A stretch of 62,693 bases of DNA from UBA1189 sp045594245 (GCA_045594245.1 JAZNYG010000087.1:1-62693), one strand, 5' to 3'. Numbered from the stretch's first letter, positions 44,024-52,496 are shown. Numbers and translations: made by a program. Notes: a model not told the origin generated them from the letters alone.

Positions 44024-45127
44024 TTACACGTTAAATCTGAAGTGCATGATGTCGCCATCCTGCACGATATACTCCTTGCCTTCCACAGAGAGTTTTCCTG
44101 CCTCGCGCACAGCAGCCTCGGAGCCATATTTGATGTAGTCATCGTACTTGATGACCTCGGCACGGATGAAGCCCTTCTCGAAGTCGGTGTGGATGACACC
44201 GGCACACTGCGGAGCCTTCCAACCCTTGCGGTAGGTCCATGCCTTCACCTCCATCTCACCGGCGGTGATGAAGGTCTCAAGGTCGAGCAGCGCATAAGCT
44301 GCCTTGATGAGGCGAGCCACACCCGACTCCTCGAGCCCTACCTCGGCGAGGAACATCTGACGGTCTTCGTAAGTGTCCAGTTCAGCAATATCGGCCTCGG
44401 TCTTGGCTGCTACGATGAGTAGCTCGGCATTTTCCTCCTTGATGGACTCGCGTACCTGCTCCACATATTTGTTGCCGTTGATGGCACTGCCCTCGTCAAC
44501 GTTGCAAACATACAGCACTGGCTTCGATGTCAGAAGGAAGAGTTCCTTGGCTGCCTTCTGCTCGTCCTTAGTATCAAAGGAAACACTACGAGCCGACTTT
44601 CCCTGCACCAATGCGTCGCGGTACTTGCACAGCACCTCGTATTGCAGTTTGGCCTGCTTGTCGCCACCTGTGGTGGCCTGCTTCTGCACCTTCTGTATGC
44701 GCTGTTCAATGGTCTCAAGGTCCTTGATCTGCAGTTCAGCATCGATAATTTCCTTATCGCGTACGGGGTCTACGGAACCATCTACGTGAGTCACATTATC
44801 ATCATCGAAGCAGCGGAGCACATGGATGATGGCATCAGTCTCACGGATATTGGCCAAGAACTTGTTACCCAGTCCCTCACCTTTGCTCGCACCTTTCACA
44901 AGACCGGCGATATCCACAATCTCCACAGTGGTGGGGACAATACGTCCCGGATGTACCAGTTCGGCCAACTTGGTGAGTCGGTCGTCGGGCACCGTGATGA
45001 CGCCCACATTGGGCTCGATTGTACAGAAGGGGAAGTTTGCCGCCTGTGCCTTAGCATTTGACAAGCAATTGAAAAGGGTCGACTTGCCCACGTTGGGAAG
45101 TCCCACTATACCACATTGTAAAGCCAT
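44024..45127 (-). CDS. ychF: Redox-regulated ATPase YchF (OLA1 family)
   Basis: A 367-aa Obg-family P-loop protein: G1 GLPNVGKSTLF (8-18), G3 DIAGLVKGASKGEGLGN, G4-like NVDEG, and a C-terminal TGS domain (LETFITAGEMEVKAWTYRKGWKAPQCAG). Family members hydrolyse ATP rather than GTP and associate with ribosomes. It is the first gene of an operon with lgt. Confidence 0.96.
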   Translation of the reverse strand: MALQCGIVGLPNVGKSTLFNCLSNAKAQAANFPFCTIEPNVGVITVPDDRLTKLAELVHPGRIVPTTVEIVDIAGLVKGASKGEGLGNKFLANIRETDAIIHVLRCFDDDNVTHVDGSVDPVRDKEIIDAELQIKDLETIEQRIQKVQKQATTGGDKQAKLQYEVLCKYRDALVQGKSARSVSFDTKDEQKAAKELFLLTSKPVLYVCNVDEGSAINGNKYVEQVRESIKEENAELLIVAAKTEADIAELDTYEDRQMFLAEVGLEESGVARLIKAAYALLDLETFITAGEMEVKAWTYRKGWKAPQCAGVIHTDFEKGFIRAEVIKYDDYIKYGSEAAVREAGKLSVEGKEYIVQDGDIMHFRFNV

Positions 45128-45189
45128 ATCTTATCTTATATTATTATTTTGAGTGCGAAATTACTCAAAAAAATCTCATTATAAAAGAA

Positions 45190-45230
45190 ATGCGGCAAGA
45201 AACCCTCTTTTCGGGGGTTCTTTACCGCAT
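45190..45230 (-). terminator. Intrinsic terminator after the transglutaminase gene
   Basis: Arms ATGCGGCAAGAAACCC / GGGTTCTTTACCGCAT (one mismatch) around TCTTTTCGG, with TTTCTTTTAT following on the minus strand. Confidence 0.8.
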
Positions 45231-45254
45231 CTTTTCTATCGCACCAGCACTCTT

Positions 45255-46514
45255 TTAGTCCATCGTGATGTTGGTGATGCCGCTGGGTGCACCGCGTACT
45301 ATGTCCACTGGCTGGCTGATTTGGTATAGAGCATCTTTAGCAATCTCGGCATCCACAGGGATGTAGATACGCTTCAGCTTCGGACACTTCTCGATGGCAA
45401 AACTCTCGATACGCTTGGTGCCCTCGGGGAAATATATCTCCTCTACATTCATATGATTGCAAATCAAGCCCTTTTCTACGACCTCCATAGGGAGCAGTTC
45501 AACAAATGTCATGGCACCAGGGATATAGTAGAGCAGCGGACTTCCACCATTACGTTTATATACGATGCCCTTATGGTCCATCAAGGTTTTGTTGTTTTCA
45601 TCTACGTAGGCAGCTTGCAGACACTGTCCTTTATTGACAAGGCCTACATTGTTCTCGTCTGAATTACCCAAAGTGATAATATTCTGCCCGATATAGATTT
45701 CTGTTATTTCTTCTGGCAGTTCCACAGTGGGGTTGAATGAGTTCACTACAAATCCGTTGGTACTATAGGGCACAGTGAGAGGATTGCTATTTGAATGTAT
45801 TTCCTTGATGTTAAGTAGAAAATCTGCATAGTTGTATACGGCTACCTCATCCCTGAAGATATTCACATCGGCCGTCATGGGTGAGAGGTGCCCATACTTG
45901 CCATACGACTTCATGGTGAAAGTGCCATTGTTTGTGGGGTCACTTACTGTCCATACACTATCAGGGCAAGTGTATGCCCAAGCGTGCCCCATCTCACCAT
46001 AATACTGGTCGATAAGGAACCCGTTGACTACCATGGTCGGTATTCCCTGCGAATAACACATTACCGTGAGGAGGTTTGAATAGCCCTGACAGATAGCTTT
46101 CCGATTCTTGAATACGGGATATGGGTCGTTATCATTGTATTCATACTTGATGTTCTTGACTATCCAATTGAAAATCGTCTTGTATTTCGCTGTCTGCGTA
46201 GCATCATTCTTTGTCAATTCAGTGGTGAAATCGGCAATCTCTTTATACTGTTCGTCTGTGATGTTCATCAAGGCCCCCAACGATTGTATGATACCGGAGC
46301 CAGCCTTGTTAAGCAGGTCGCGCAGTCGTTTGTTGGTCGAGCTCATGGCGCTCAAGTCCACGGCCTCAGTATCAGGTTCTGCGAATGTGCGTGTGATACT
46401 CTGTACATTCTCGCTCGTGTTATCTTTGGAGATATTGTTTGATTCGTTCTCCGAACTGCATGAGGCGAACAATATGCCTGCACAGAGTGCCATTAGTAGA
46501 TAATGCTTTTTCAT
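45255..46514 (-). CDS. Lipoprotein with transglutaminase-like domain and LRR_5/BspA-type C-terminus
   Basis: A 419-aa protein with an SPII signal (MALCAGILFASC, Cys19). The transglutaminase-like domain (about 95-205) has a complete Cys-His-Asp triad: Cys142 in RKAICQGYS, His177 in GEMGHAWAY and Asp192 in VSDPTNN. Downstream are short leucine-rich-like strands of the BspA type (VEEIYFPEGTKRIESFAIEKC, split as strand plus loop). The fold is used for peptide cleavage or cross-linking; the actual substrate is unknown. The -7 box TATCTTTG is at 46546-46553. It is monocistronic. Confidence 0.88.
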   Translation of the reverse strand: MKKHYLLMALCAGILFASCSSENESNNISKDNTSENVQSITRTFAEPDTEAVDLSAMSSTNKRLRDLLNKAGSGIIQSLGALMNITDEQYKEIADFTTELTKNDATQTAKYKTIFNWIVKNIKYEYNDNDPYPVFKNRKAICQGYSNLLTVMCYSQGIPTMVVNGFLIDQYYGEMGHAWAYTCPDSVWTVSDPTNNGTFTMKSYGKYGHLSPMTADVNIFRDEVAVYNYADFLLNIKEIHSNSNPLTVPYSTNGFVVNSFNPTVELPEEITEIYIGQNIITLGNSDENNVGLVNKGQCLQAAYVDENNKTLMDHKGIVYKRNGGSPLLYYIPGAMTFVELLPMEVVEKGLICNHMNVEEIYFPEGTKRIESFAIEKCPKLKRIYIPVDAEIAKDALYQISQPVDIVRGAPSGITNITMD

Positions 46515-46629
46515 AAGTATTGCTTGTCTTTATGTTTCACGGTGCAAAGATAATAACAAACGATCGAACTACGAAGTTTACTCCAACATTTTACAGCAAA
46601 GGAAGTTACTTCTTCGCTATTATCATTCA

Positions 46630-47610
46630 TTAACCGTATTGCTTCTTTATCTGCTCAAATATCTCAAACAGCTCCTCCACGGTCTCGGCCCTCAGCATGG
46701 CGATGCGCAATTGCTTGAAGTCGGGCAGACACTTGAAGAGCGGTGTGGCCGCCAGGTGGCGCCGTATGTGCAGTATGCCGCGTCGTTCGTCGAGCCGTGC
46801 CACGCTACGCATCACCTGTTCGCGCAGTATATCCATACGCTCGTCAAAGGTGAGCGGGGACAGGTGCTCGCCCGTCTCTAAATAGTGTTTCACCTCGCGG
46901 AATATCCATGGCCTGCCAAAGCTGGCGCGGCCTATCATCACGGCATCCACGCCGTAGCGGTCGAAGCACTCCTTGGCCCTCTCAGGAGTGGTGATGTCGC
47001 CATTGCCGATGATGGGGATATGCATGCGCGGATTGTTCTTCACCTCGCCGATGAGTGTCCAGTCGGCCTCGCCGGTATACATCTGTGCACGGGTGCGGCC
47101 ATGGATGGTGAGTGCCTTGATGCCGCAGTCCTGTAGCTGCTCGGCCAGGTCGACGATGATTTTCGAGCTCTCGTCCCACCCGAGGCGGGTCTTCACGGTG
47201 ACGGGCGTGTTCACGGCCTTCACTACCGAGCGCACGATGTCGAGCATCAGCGGCACATTCTGTAGCATGCCCGCTCCCGCTCCCTTACCAGCCACGCGCT
47301 TCACGGGGCAGCCGAAGTTGAGGTCTATGATGTCGGGCTTCACCGTCTCCACGATGCGTGCCGCCTCGGTCATCGAGTCCACGTCGCGTCCATAGATCTG
47401 TATGGCCACGGGGCGCTCCTCGTCGCTGATGGTGAGTTTCTGCATCGACTTGTTCACCTGGCGTATGAGCGCATCGCTCGACACGAACTCCGTATATACA
47501 AGGTCGGCGCCAAACTCCTTGCACATCAGCCTGAAGCCAAGGTCGGTGACATCTTCCATCGGTGCCAATAGCACCGGATACTTACCTAATTCTATATGGT
47601 CTATCTTCAT
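46630..47610 (-). CDS. dusB: tRNA-dihydrouridine synthase (DusB family)
   Basis: A 326-aa FMN enzyme that reduces uridine in tRNA. The opening IELGKYPVLLAPMEDVTD, the catalytic Cys in LNFGCPVKRVAGKGAGAG, VKTRLGWDE, TIHGRTRAQMYTG and GNGDI are characteristic. I chose the ATG at 47608-47610 (MKIDHIELG). The longer reading is excluded because the -7 box TAACTTTG (47619-47626) lies only 8 bp upstream, which predicts a nearly leaderless mRNA. Confidence 0.95.
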   Translation of the reverse strand: MKIDHIELGKYPVLLAPMEDVTDLGFRLMCKEFGADLVYTEFVSSDALIRQVNKSMQKLTISDEERPVAIQIYGRDVDSMTEAARIVETVKPDIIDLNFGCPVKRVAGKGAGAGMLQNVPLMLDIVRSVVKAVNTPVTVKTRLGWDESSKIIVDLAEQLQDCGIKALTIHGRTRAQMYTGEADWTLIGEVKNNPRMHIPIIGNGDITTPERAKECFDRYGVDAVMIGRASFGRPWIFREVKHYLETGEHLSPLTFDERMDILREQVMRSVARLDERRGILHIRRHLAATPLFKCLPDFKQLRIAMLRAETVEELFEIFEQIKKQYG

Positions 47611-47618
47611 TTGGGCAG

Positions 47619-47650
47619 CAAAGTTAGTGCAAGCCGAACGGAAATGCAAA
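47619..47650 (-). promoter_or_regulatory. dusB promoter
   Basis: Minus strand: TTTG (47650-47647), 20-bp spacer ending TTGCAC, TAACTTTG (47626-47619). Nearly the same 32-bp layout as the rpsU and prfB promoters. Confidence 0.85.
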
Positions 47651-47754
47651 ATTATTTGCAATTTCCTAAGGCGCCGCCTAACTTCTTTTTCTTTGAGAAA
47701 ATCAGGTTAGTGTAAGGCGAGAGGAGAACAAAATAAATATTTATTTTCTATCCC

Positions 47755-47850
47755 GCCGACGCGAATGAGCGTCGGTTCTCGAACGAGTCGAGGGCTTCAC
47801 TATTGACGACGAAGGAACCTTAGGTTCCCCGAGGAGTGTGACGAAGTCAC
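47755..47850 (-). repeat. Palindromic repeat element (second copy of the rnhA-linker family)
   Basis: Palindromes are CCGACGC-N6-GCGTCGG (47756-47775), CTCGAACGAG (47778-47787), GGAACCTTAGGTTCC (47814-47828) and GTGACGAAGTCAC (47838-47850). On the minus strand CTCCTCGGGG, then a palindrome, then TTCGTCG, match the order found in the rnhA linker at 26855-26940. Confidence 0.75.
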
Positions 47851-47965
47851 CACATCACCACCTAACTTCTCCTCTTTATGTATATAAAGTAGGAGGCGAC
47901 CCTCACGGCCGCCTCTATCCTTCCTTCTTAAATGTTCTTCAAAAAACTTTCTTATTTACGATTGT

Positions 47966-50848
47966 CTATTTCTTCTTCGGTTGCTTATTGAATCGGTACA
48001 CCACGTGCAGCATGGCGTAGCGCGGCACCACGTTGTGCCATGTCTCCTGTATGCCCTGCGCGTTCACCGAGTAGCGGATGTTGGAGAGCTGGCCCAGCAG
48101 GTCGAAGCCGTCGGCTATGAAGGTGAGGTTGCCCTTCAGGATGCTCTTCGATAGGCGAGCGTTCCACACCAGATCATCGGTGTTCATCGACTCATCGGCA
48201 TAGCCACGGCGGCTATACATGGTGAGGTCGGTGCTGAGGTTCACCCCCCACGGCAGCTCGCTCTTCAACGTCAGGCCATAGTCGTAGTCGATGGCATGGA
48301 TGGTGGTGAAGTCCTCACGGTTGCCCGTGGCGTAGCGGTAGGTGGCATTGGCCTTGAGGTAGACGGTCGACTGCTCCCACTTGCTCTCGAAGCCGAGGCT
48401 TTCACGAAGGTTCACGTTGCGCACCACACTCTTGGGGTCGGCCGTGGAGCCGATGACGCTGATGTAGTCCACGCTGTTGACATACCCTGCCGTGGTTCCA
48501 TGCAAGAAGGTCATCGTAGCCGCTTCGTCCAGTGCGCTACTCATCTTATAATAAGCACTTGCCTGCCAGTTGCCGTTGATGTTGGTAGGCCATGAGGTGG
48601 TAACACCCGTGGCCTTGTCGTAGGTGCGGTAGCGGGCGATGGCATTGCGCACAAGCGAGGCGTTGACACCTGTATTAAAGTTGCGTTGCCTGACACTATG
48701 ATAGCGTTTATATGCGAATGAAGCGTTATGTCTATGGGTACTCCTCAGTCCGTCGTTGCGGTTGATGTATATCGACAGCGGATTGGCATCGTTCACGTAA
48801 GGGATGTTGTGCGAGAGCGAAGGTGCCGAGTTGGAGAAGTTGTAGGTCCATTGGTATTCACGACGTGGCAAAGAGTCGCCCTGTTGGTATTGAGTTATGT
48901 TATACTGAGCACTACCCTCAAGCCTTGCTGAGAGACGGTTCACAGTGGTGTCAATGTCGCCACGATGTATGTGATTGCTTTCCGACATTATATTCAGAGG
49001 TAGACGTAACAAATAGTACTGGTAGCCGGCATCACTGTAAATCCTACGTTCCAGTTCAAGGCTTGGCACATGTTTATGGGTACGGAGTACCGAGTTATTG
49101 CTATTGATTACATCCATTGCTTGACTTAACGAATCGCGTGTAGAGGGGAGCATCCCCAACTCCTTATCTTCAGGGCTCCATTCCTCGAATCGCTCAAGGC
49201 GGTATACGTGGTTATACCCGTTGGTCGCATTATAAGAATAGGTGTACTTGGGACGGAATAGGAAAGTTTTGTTGAAGTCCAGCGCATGATTGTAGTCAAA
49301 CTGCGCCGAGAGGTTCTTTTCCCATCGTTGATTATCGCCATACATATTGCGCTTGTCGTCCATACCGTTACCTGCCTCACCATAGCGAAGCGTGTAGTGC
49401 TGATAGTTTCTATTGTCATATTGGTAGCGATTGGCATTGATTATCATAGTGATGTAATCACGCGTATTCTCAAACGTAAATGAACCATATAGATAGCCTT
49501 TCACATTGAGCTGTTCGCGTATGCTTAGGTTATCTGTAACAGCGCTATATAGCATTGCTGGGTTGACATAGCCTGGCATGTAAATGCTGTCGAGCGATGC
49601 GCCTCGGTAATTCTCAGAGGGTTTAGCAGTGAAACGTGCACCACGGTTTGTGCCAGTGATATCATTATGGAAATACTCCAGTTCGGGGCGGAAGTCGAAA
49701 AAGTAGTACTTACCCTTTCCGTGCAAACGGTTTCTCCACATAATGTGCAGTTGGTCGTCGTGTGTTTTATTGTGACTGCGTGTATAGGTGTCACCATCGT
49801 TGAAGAAGTTGGTCGCCGATGTCACAGTCTCGGTGTGTTCGTCTTCACGGAACACTTTCAGAGAGTTCTCTACGCCCAGGCTCTTCTCTTTATTGTCCCA
49901 AAGGAACTCGATACCACCGAGTTGCATATTCGTCACTCCCGATGCTTGCCACGAGGGGTTCCAGTCACCATTTGTCCCGGGCTGCCGTGTGTCGCTGGTG
50001 TTGTTCACATTACCGAACATGGCCAATCGCATCTGGTCGGTAAAGAGCAATCCGAAGAGACGCCCCGTATAGCGGTTGGCCAGTCCGTAGGCTATCTCTG
50101 CGTTGCTTATCAATCCTGCGGAATACTCCTTCTTCAGACGCACATCCATCACGAACGATTTATTTACCATTGTCCCGACAATATGTGCATCATCGGCCTC
50201 CTTCTCATACACTTTGATGTCCTTTACCATATAAGCGGATAGATTACCCAACGCCACGCTGGGGTCGCCACGGAAAAAGTCCTTCCCATTAACCAATAGG
50301 CTCTCCACGTAGCGCCCATTGACCAGTATCTGGCTTCCTTTCAGCTCTACACCCGGTAGCTGCTCAATAAGCGCATCAAGCATCGACCCCTCAGTAAGGC
50401 GGAACGCATCGGCATTATATACAATCGTATCGCCTCGGTACACCATTTTTATCTTTGAGGCTTTTACCGTCACCTCATCCAGTTCTATGGGCTTTTCCAC
50501 CATCTCGATGTTTCCTAAATTCTTGTTCACGGCTTTACTATTGCGATAATCCAGTTCCAGCCAATATGATTCATAGCCTACCATGCTGAAACAGACTACA
50601 ATGACAGAGTCCTTTGGAAACGTAGAGGAAAAAGCACCGTCTGCACCCAAAGCACTTTGGGCTATGATCGTACTGTCGCGCTGCATTGCTGTAACATTTA
50701 CTGGTAATGGCTTTCGTATGATCTTGTCTATTATCTTGGCTTCCACATGCATTGCCTCGCCATCATACCCTTCGGCATATTGCTTTGATTGCGCCATTGC
50801 GCCAAGGCAAGTTGCCAACAATACCCATACTGCTACTATTCGTTTCAT
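47966..50848 (-). CDS. Outer-membrane beta-barrel protein with TonB-plug-like domain
   Basis: A 960-aa protein with a signal peptide (MKRIVAVWVLLATCLGAMAQ). It has an N-terminal carboxypeptidase-regulatory-like Ig domain (about 30-120), a plug-like domain (about 125-225: DTIVYNADAFRLTEGSM, LIEQLPGVELKGSQILVNGR, VNGKDFFRGDPSVAL) and a long beta barrel ending VVYRFNKQPKKK. It matches the Bacteroidetes 'outer membrane beta-barrel' (OMP_b-brl_3) family rather than SusC; there is no SusD partner. The substrate is unknown. Its ATG overlaps the stop of the 139-aa gene by 4 bp, so the two are cotranscribed, under the repeat-type operator at 51345-51384. Confidence 0.9.
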   Translation of the reverse strand: MKRIVAVWVLLATCLGAMAQSKQYAEGYDGEAMHVEAKIIDKIIRKPLPVNVTAMQRDSTIIAQSALGADGAFSSTFPKDSVIVVCFSMVGYESYWLELDYRNSKAVNKNLGNIEMVEKPIELDEVTVKASKIKMVYRGDTIVYNADAFRLTEGSMLDALIEQLPGVELKGSQILVNGRYVESLLVNGKDFFRGDPSVALGNLSAYMVKDIKVYEKEADDAHIVGTMVNKSFVMDVRLKKEYSAGLISNAEIAYGLANRYTGRLFGLLFTDQMRLAMFGNVNNTSDTRQPGTNGDWNPSWQASGVTNMQLGGIEFLWDNKEKSLGVENSLKVFREDEHTETVTSATNFFNDGDTYTRSHNKTHDDQLHIMWRNRLHGKGKYYFFDFRPELEYFHNDITGTNRGARFTAKPSENYRGASLDSIYMPGYVNPAMLYSAVTDNLSIREQLNVKGYLYGSFTFENTRDYITMIINANRYQYDNRNYQHYTLRYGEAGNGMDDKRNMYGDNQRWEKNLSAQFDYNHALDFNKTFLFRPKYTYSYNATNGYNHVYRLERFEEWSPEDKELGMLPSTRDSLSQAMDVINSNNSVLRTHKHVPSLELERRIYSDAGYQYYLLRLPLNIMSESNHIHRGDIDTTVNRLSARLEGSAQYNITQYQQGDSLPRREYQWTYNFSNSAPSLSHNIPYVNDANPLSIYINRNDGLRSTHRHNASFAYKRYHSVRQRNFNTGVNASLVRNAIARYRTYDKATGVTTSWPTNINGNWQASAYYKMSSALDEAATMTFLHGTTAGYVNSVDYISVIGSTADPKSVVRNVNLRESLGFESKWEQSTVYLKANATYRYATGNREDFTTIHAIDYDYGLTLKSELPWGVNLSTDLTMYSRRGYADESMNTDDLVWNARLSKSILKGNLTFIADGFDLLGQLSNIRYSVNAQGIQETWHNVVPRYAMLHVVYRFNKQPKKK

Positions 50849-51264
50849 GGTTCACCCTCCTCATTCTTTATTTGTATAGGTAAGTTATCGCTCACCGGTG
50901 TCTTTTTCAATGCCACCTTGCCCAAGTTGCCAATACCCGACATCATCAGCATTGACTTTGCAGGATAGGTCTGATTCACGTACACAGTATCATACCCCTC
51001 TTTAGTAAATTGAAATATATAGGACTTCCCCCATTCGAGGTTAAATGAAAACCGCCCCTCATACCCTTCTAAATCCCACGAAGGGTATGTGGTGACTATC
51101 GTACTGTCGGTCGTCATAATCGTTACGTCTACCTTTGTGAGGGGATTTCGACTCTTGGCATCTATGGTCCATCCATTGGCATTTACTTTTTCTCTCTGCT
51201 GTGCCATCACCCCGGTCGTCAGCATCATTGTGCATAGCGCCACAAATAATCTGTTCTGTTTCAT
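50845..51264 (-). CDS. Small secreted protein with Ig-like (CarboxypepD_reg-like) domain
   Basis: A 139-aa protein with a signal peptide (MKQNRLFVALCTMMLTTGVMAQ) and a single beta-sandwich domain: VNANGWTIDAKSRNPLTKVDV, FSFNLEWGKSYIFQFTKEGY (strand pairs of the CarboxypepD_reg type). It resembles the N-terminal domain of its downstream partner and probably works with the barrel on the cell surface. First gene of the operon. Confidence 0.8.
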   Translation of the reverse strand: MKQNRLFVALCTMMLTTGVMAQQREKVNANGWTIDAKSRNPLTKVDVTIMTTDSTIVTTYPSWDLEGYEGRFSFNLEWGKSYIFQFTKEGYDTVYVNQTYPAKSMLMMSGIGNLGKVALKKTPVSDNLPIQIKNEEGEP

Positions 51265-51305
51265 TACTGTGTTTTTATTAGGTTATACGTTTGCTTTTCA
51301 CATGG

Positions 51306-51313
51306 CAAAGAAA
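51306..51313 (-). promoter_or_regulatory. -7 box of the 139-aa/outer-membrane barrel operon
   Basis: Minus strand TTTCTTTG, one mismatch from TAnnTTTG. It lies 31 bp from the direct-repeat operator, almost the same spacing as at the TPR-HTH gene (32 bp), which supports the assignment. Confidence 0.55.
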
Positions 51314-51344
51314 CGCATAATCCATAGCCACACCAACGAAAAAA

Positions 51345-51384
51345 CGTGGCAAAAGCGTGGCACGAGCGTGACATTTGCGTGACA
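51345..51384 (-). promoter_or_regulatory. Operator: four CGTGRCA direct repeats at 11-bp pitch
   Basis: CGTGGCA (51345), CGTGGCA (51356), CGTGACA (51367), CGTGACA (51378), with 4-bp spacers AAAG, CGAG, TTTG. The regular one-turn phasing and the position upstream of a weak -7 box point to an activator site. A matching set is at 56355-56383. Confidence 0.75.
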
Positions 51385-51464
51385 CGGAGGATTCTGACTT
51401 ATTTGATAGTGTAATCATTATAACTTTTTGTCGATAATGCTTGTTAGATAAAAAATCAAATGAG

Positions 51465-51472
51465 TATCTTTG
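51465..51472 (+). promoter_or_regulatory. -7 box of the vapXD-like pair
   Basis: TATCTTTG 25 bp before the 59-aa gene; CTTG lies 21 bp upstream. Confidence 0.7.
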
Positions 51473-51496
51473 CGATGAAATAATAGAGGAACGAAT

Positions 51497-51676
51497 ATGG
51501 AACCGAAAGTAGGAGATAGAATGAAAGCCAATCCTCAGCTCACAGGTCTGGACAATTGGGTTGAGGGGCAGGTCATCGACGTAGAGCACAATCCCTTTAC
51601 AGGATTGGTGATCTCAATCAAAGACCAATTGGGACGTATATTCTTTGGTCAGGTGAAATATTTCCAAATGGCTTGA
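51497..51676 (+). CDS. 59-aa protein, putative VapX-like antitoxin
   Basis: A short gene with its own promoter: MEPKVGDRMKANPQLTGLDN start and IFFGQVKYFQMA end. It starts at the ATG 51497 and stops 4 bp before vapD. I do not recognise a characterised domain. In Haemophilus, vapD is preceded by a small antitoxin gene, vapX, and the position and size here are the same, so an antitoxin role is inferred. The many charged and beta-prone residues suggest a small beta-barrel fold. The base composition resembles that of vapD. Confidence 0.65.
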   Translation: MEPKVGDRMKANPQLTGLDNWVEGQVIDVEHNPFTGLVISIKDQLGRIFFGQVKYFQMA

Positions 51677-51680
51677 TAGA

Positions 51681-51958
51681 ATGTTTGCCATAGCCTTTGA
51701 TATGAATGTCGGTGATCTCCGTAGCAACTACGGGGAACCATACAATAATGCTTATTATGAAATCAAGACGCTGATGCGCAAATACGATTTCTATAATACG
51801 CAAGGTAGCGTATACCTCACCCAGCACAACGACATGTCGTATCTCTTCCGTGCTATTACGGCCTTGAAGCAGGTGGCTTGGTTTAGAGAATCTGTTCGTG
51901 ACATACGCGCTTCCGTGTAGAAGACTGGTCAGACTTCACCTCCTTTGTGAAAGAATAA
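51681..51958 (+). pseudogene. vapD: VapD endoribonuclease, C-terminally frameshifted
   Basis: Opens MFAIAFDMNVGDL with the family Asp7, then NTQGSVYLTQHNDMSYLFRAI and WFRESVRDIRA, the VapD/Cas2-like ferredoxin fold. The frame stops at 51918-51920 after 79 residues (RDIRASV). One base downshift near 51910-51913 restores the expected end FRVEDWSDFTSFVKE, with a stop at 51956-51958 (92 aa, the usual length). The likely change is loss of one T from a TTT run (GCTTTCC to GCTTCC). It could be a real inactivation, a phase-variable tract or a sequencing error. The first 77 residues include the catalytic Asp. Confidence 0.85.
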
Positions 51959-51990
51959 CACCGATGGAATCGGTGATTTTGCATCCTCCT

Positions 51991-52496
51991 CAGGTGACAA
52001 AAGTTTATTTTTGGGGTGGCAACCGTTAGGTCGACGCCCATAGGGGCTTAAGTCAATGGCAATGTTGCATGGCAGCAATGAAGGCGATGAAGAAACGCAA
52101 ACAACATAAGAAATTAGCCAATTTCCCTTTGTCCAAATTATAGTTTTTCTTTGTCCAAACTGGAATTTGGAGCCTTGCAAACTGGAGTTTGGAACTGCCC
52201 AAATTGATTTATCATAGGCTTGACAAACTTTTGTCAAGCCTATGATAATTTTTTATCACACCGCTGACAATTTTTTATCACTGCTGTGATAATTTTTTGT
52301 CAAGCCTATGAAAAATCTTGACAAAACTTTTTCATGGGGTTTTTCGCTTATGAAAATAGTCCGAGCTATCGTTACAGTCCTCTGCCAATATAAAGCTATA
52401 CATTAAGTTGGTTTGCTTGGCAGAACTCAAATTCAGTTGACTCTGCTCTCGCTACACTACGCCACTGCCACCCCAAAAATAAACTTTTTTCACCTG
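51991..52496. mobile_element. Composite inverted-repeat element 2 (MITE-like, 506 bp, no ORF)
   Basis: Ends 51991-52020 and 52467-52496 are 30-bp inverse copies with one mismatch (CAGGTGACAAAAG versus CAGGTGAAAAAAG) and match the ends of element 1. The centre carries ten 22-bp units (next entry). The ATGGCAG that directly follows the terminal sequence in element 1 is found here only at 52069-52075, so extra DNA may have entered. No transposase. Confidence 0.85.
52111..52324. repeat. Array of ten AT-rich 16-bp palindromes at 22-bp pitch
   Basis: Unit starts are 52111, 52133, 52155, 52177, 52199, 52221, 52243, 52265, 52287 and 52309, each 16 bp plus a 6-bp linker. Early units are of the type CCAAACTGGAATTTGG, later ones of the type TGATAATTTTTTATCA. 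The unit at 52199 (CCAAATTGATTTATCA) joins a left half of the first type to a right half of the second. Linkers include CTTTGT twice, AGCCTA twice and its inverse TAGGCT. A 40-bp palindrome spans 52209-52248. Confidence 0.92.

Larger units (their letters stand above)
47611..47965. other. 355-bp intergenic region with promoter and palindromic repeats
   Basis: From the left it holds the dusB promoter (47619-47650), a degenerate promoter-like copy around 47706-47735 (TTAGTGTAAGGCGAGAGG), the palindromic repeat element 47755-47850, and a hairpin GAGGC / GCCTC (47893-47915) that may terminate the outer-membrane barrel gene. No gene is seen. Confidence 0.7.

Noticed and set aside
47966..50848. SusC of a polysaccharide utilisation locus
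   Set aside because: No SusD neighbour, shorter and different plug/barrel sequence, and the partner is a 139-aa Ig-like protein.
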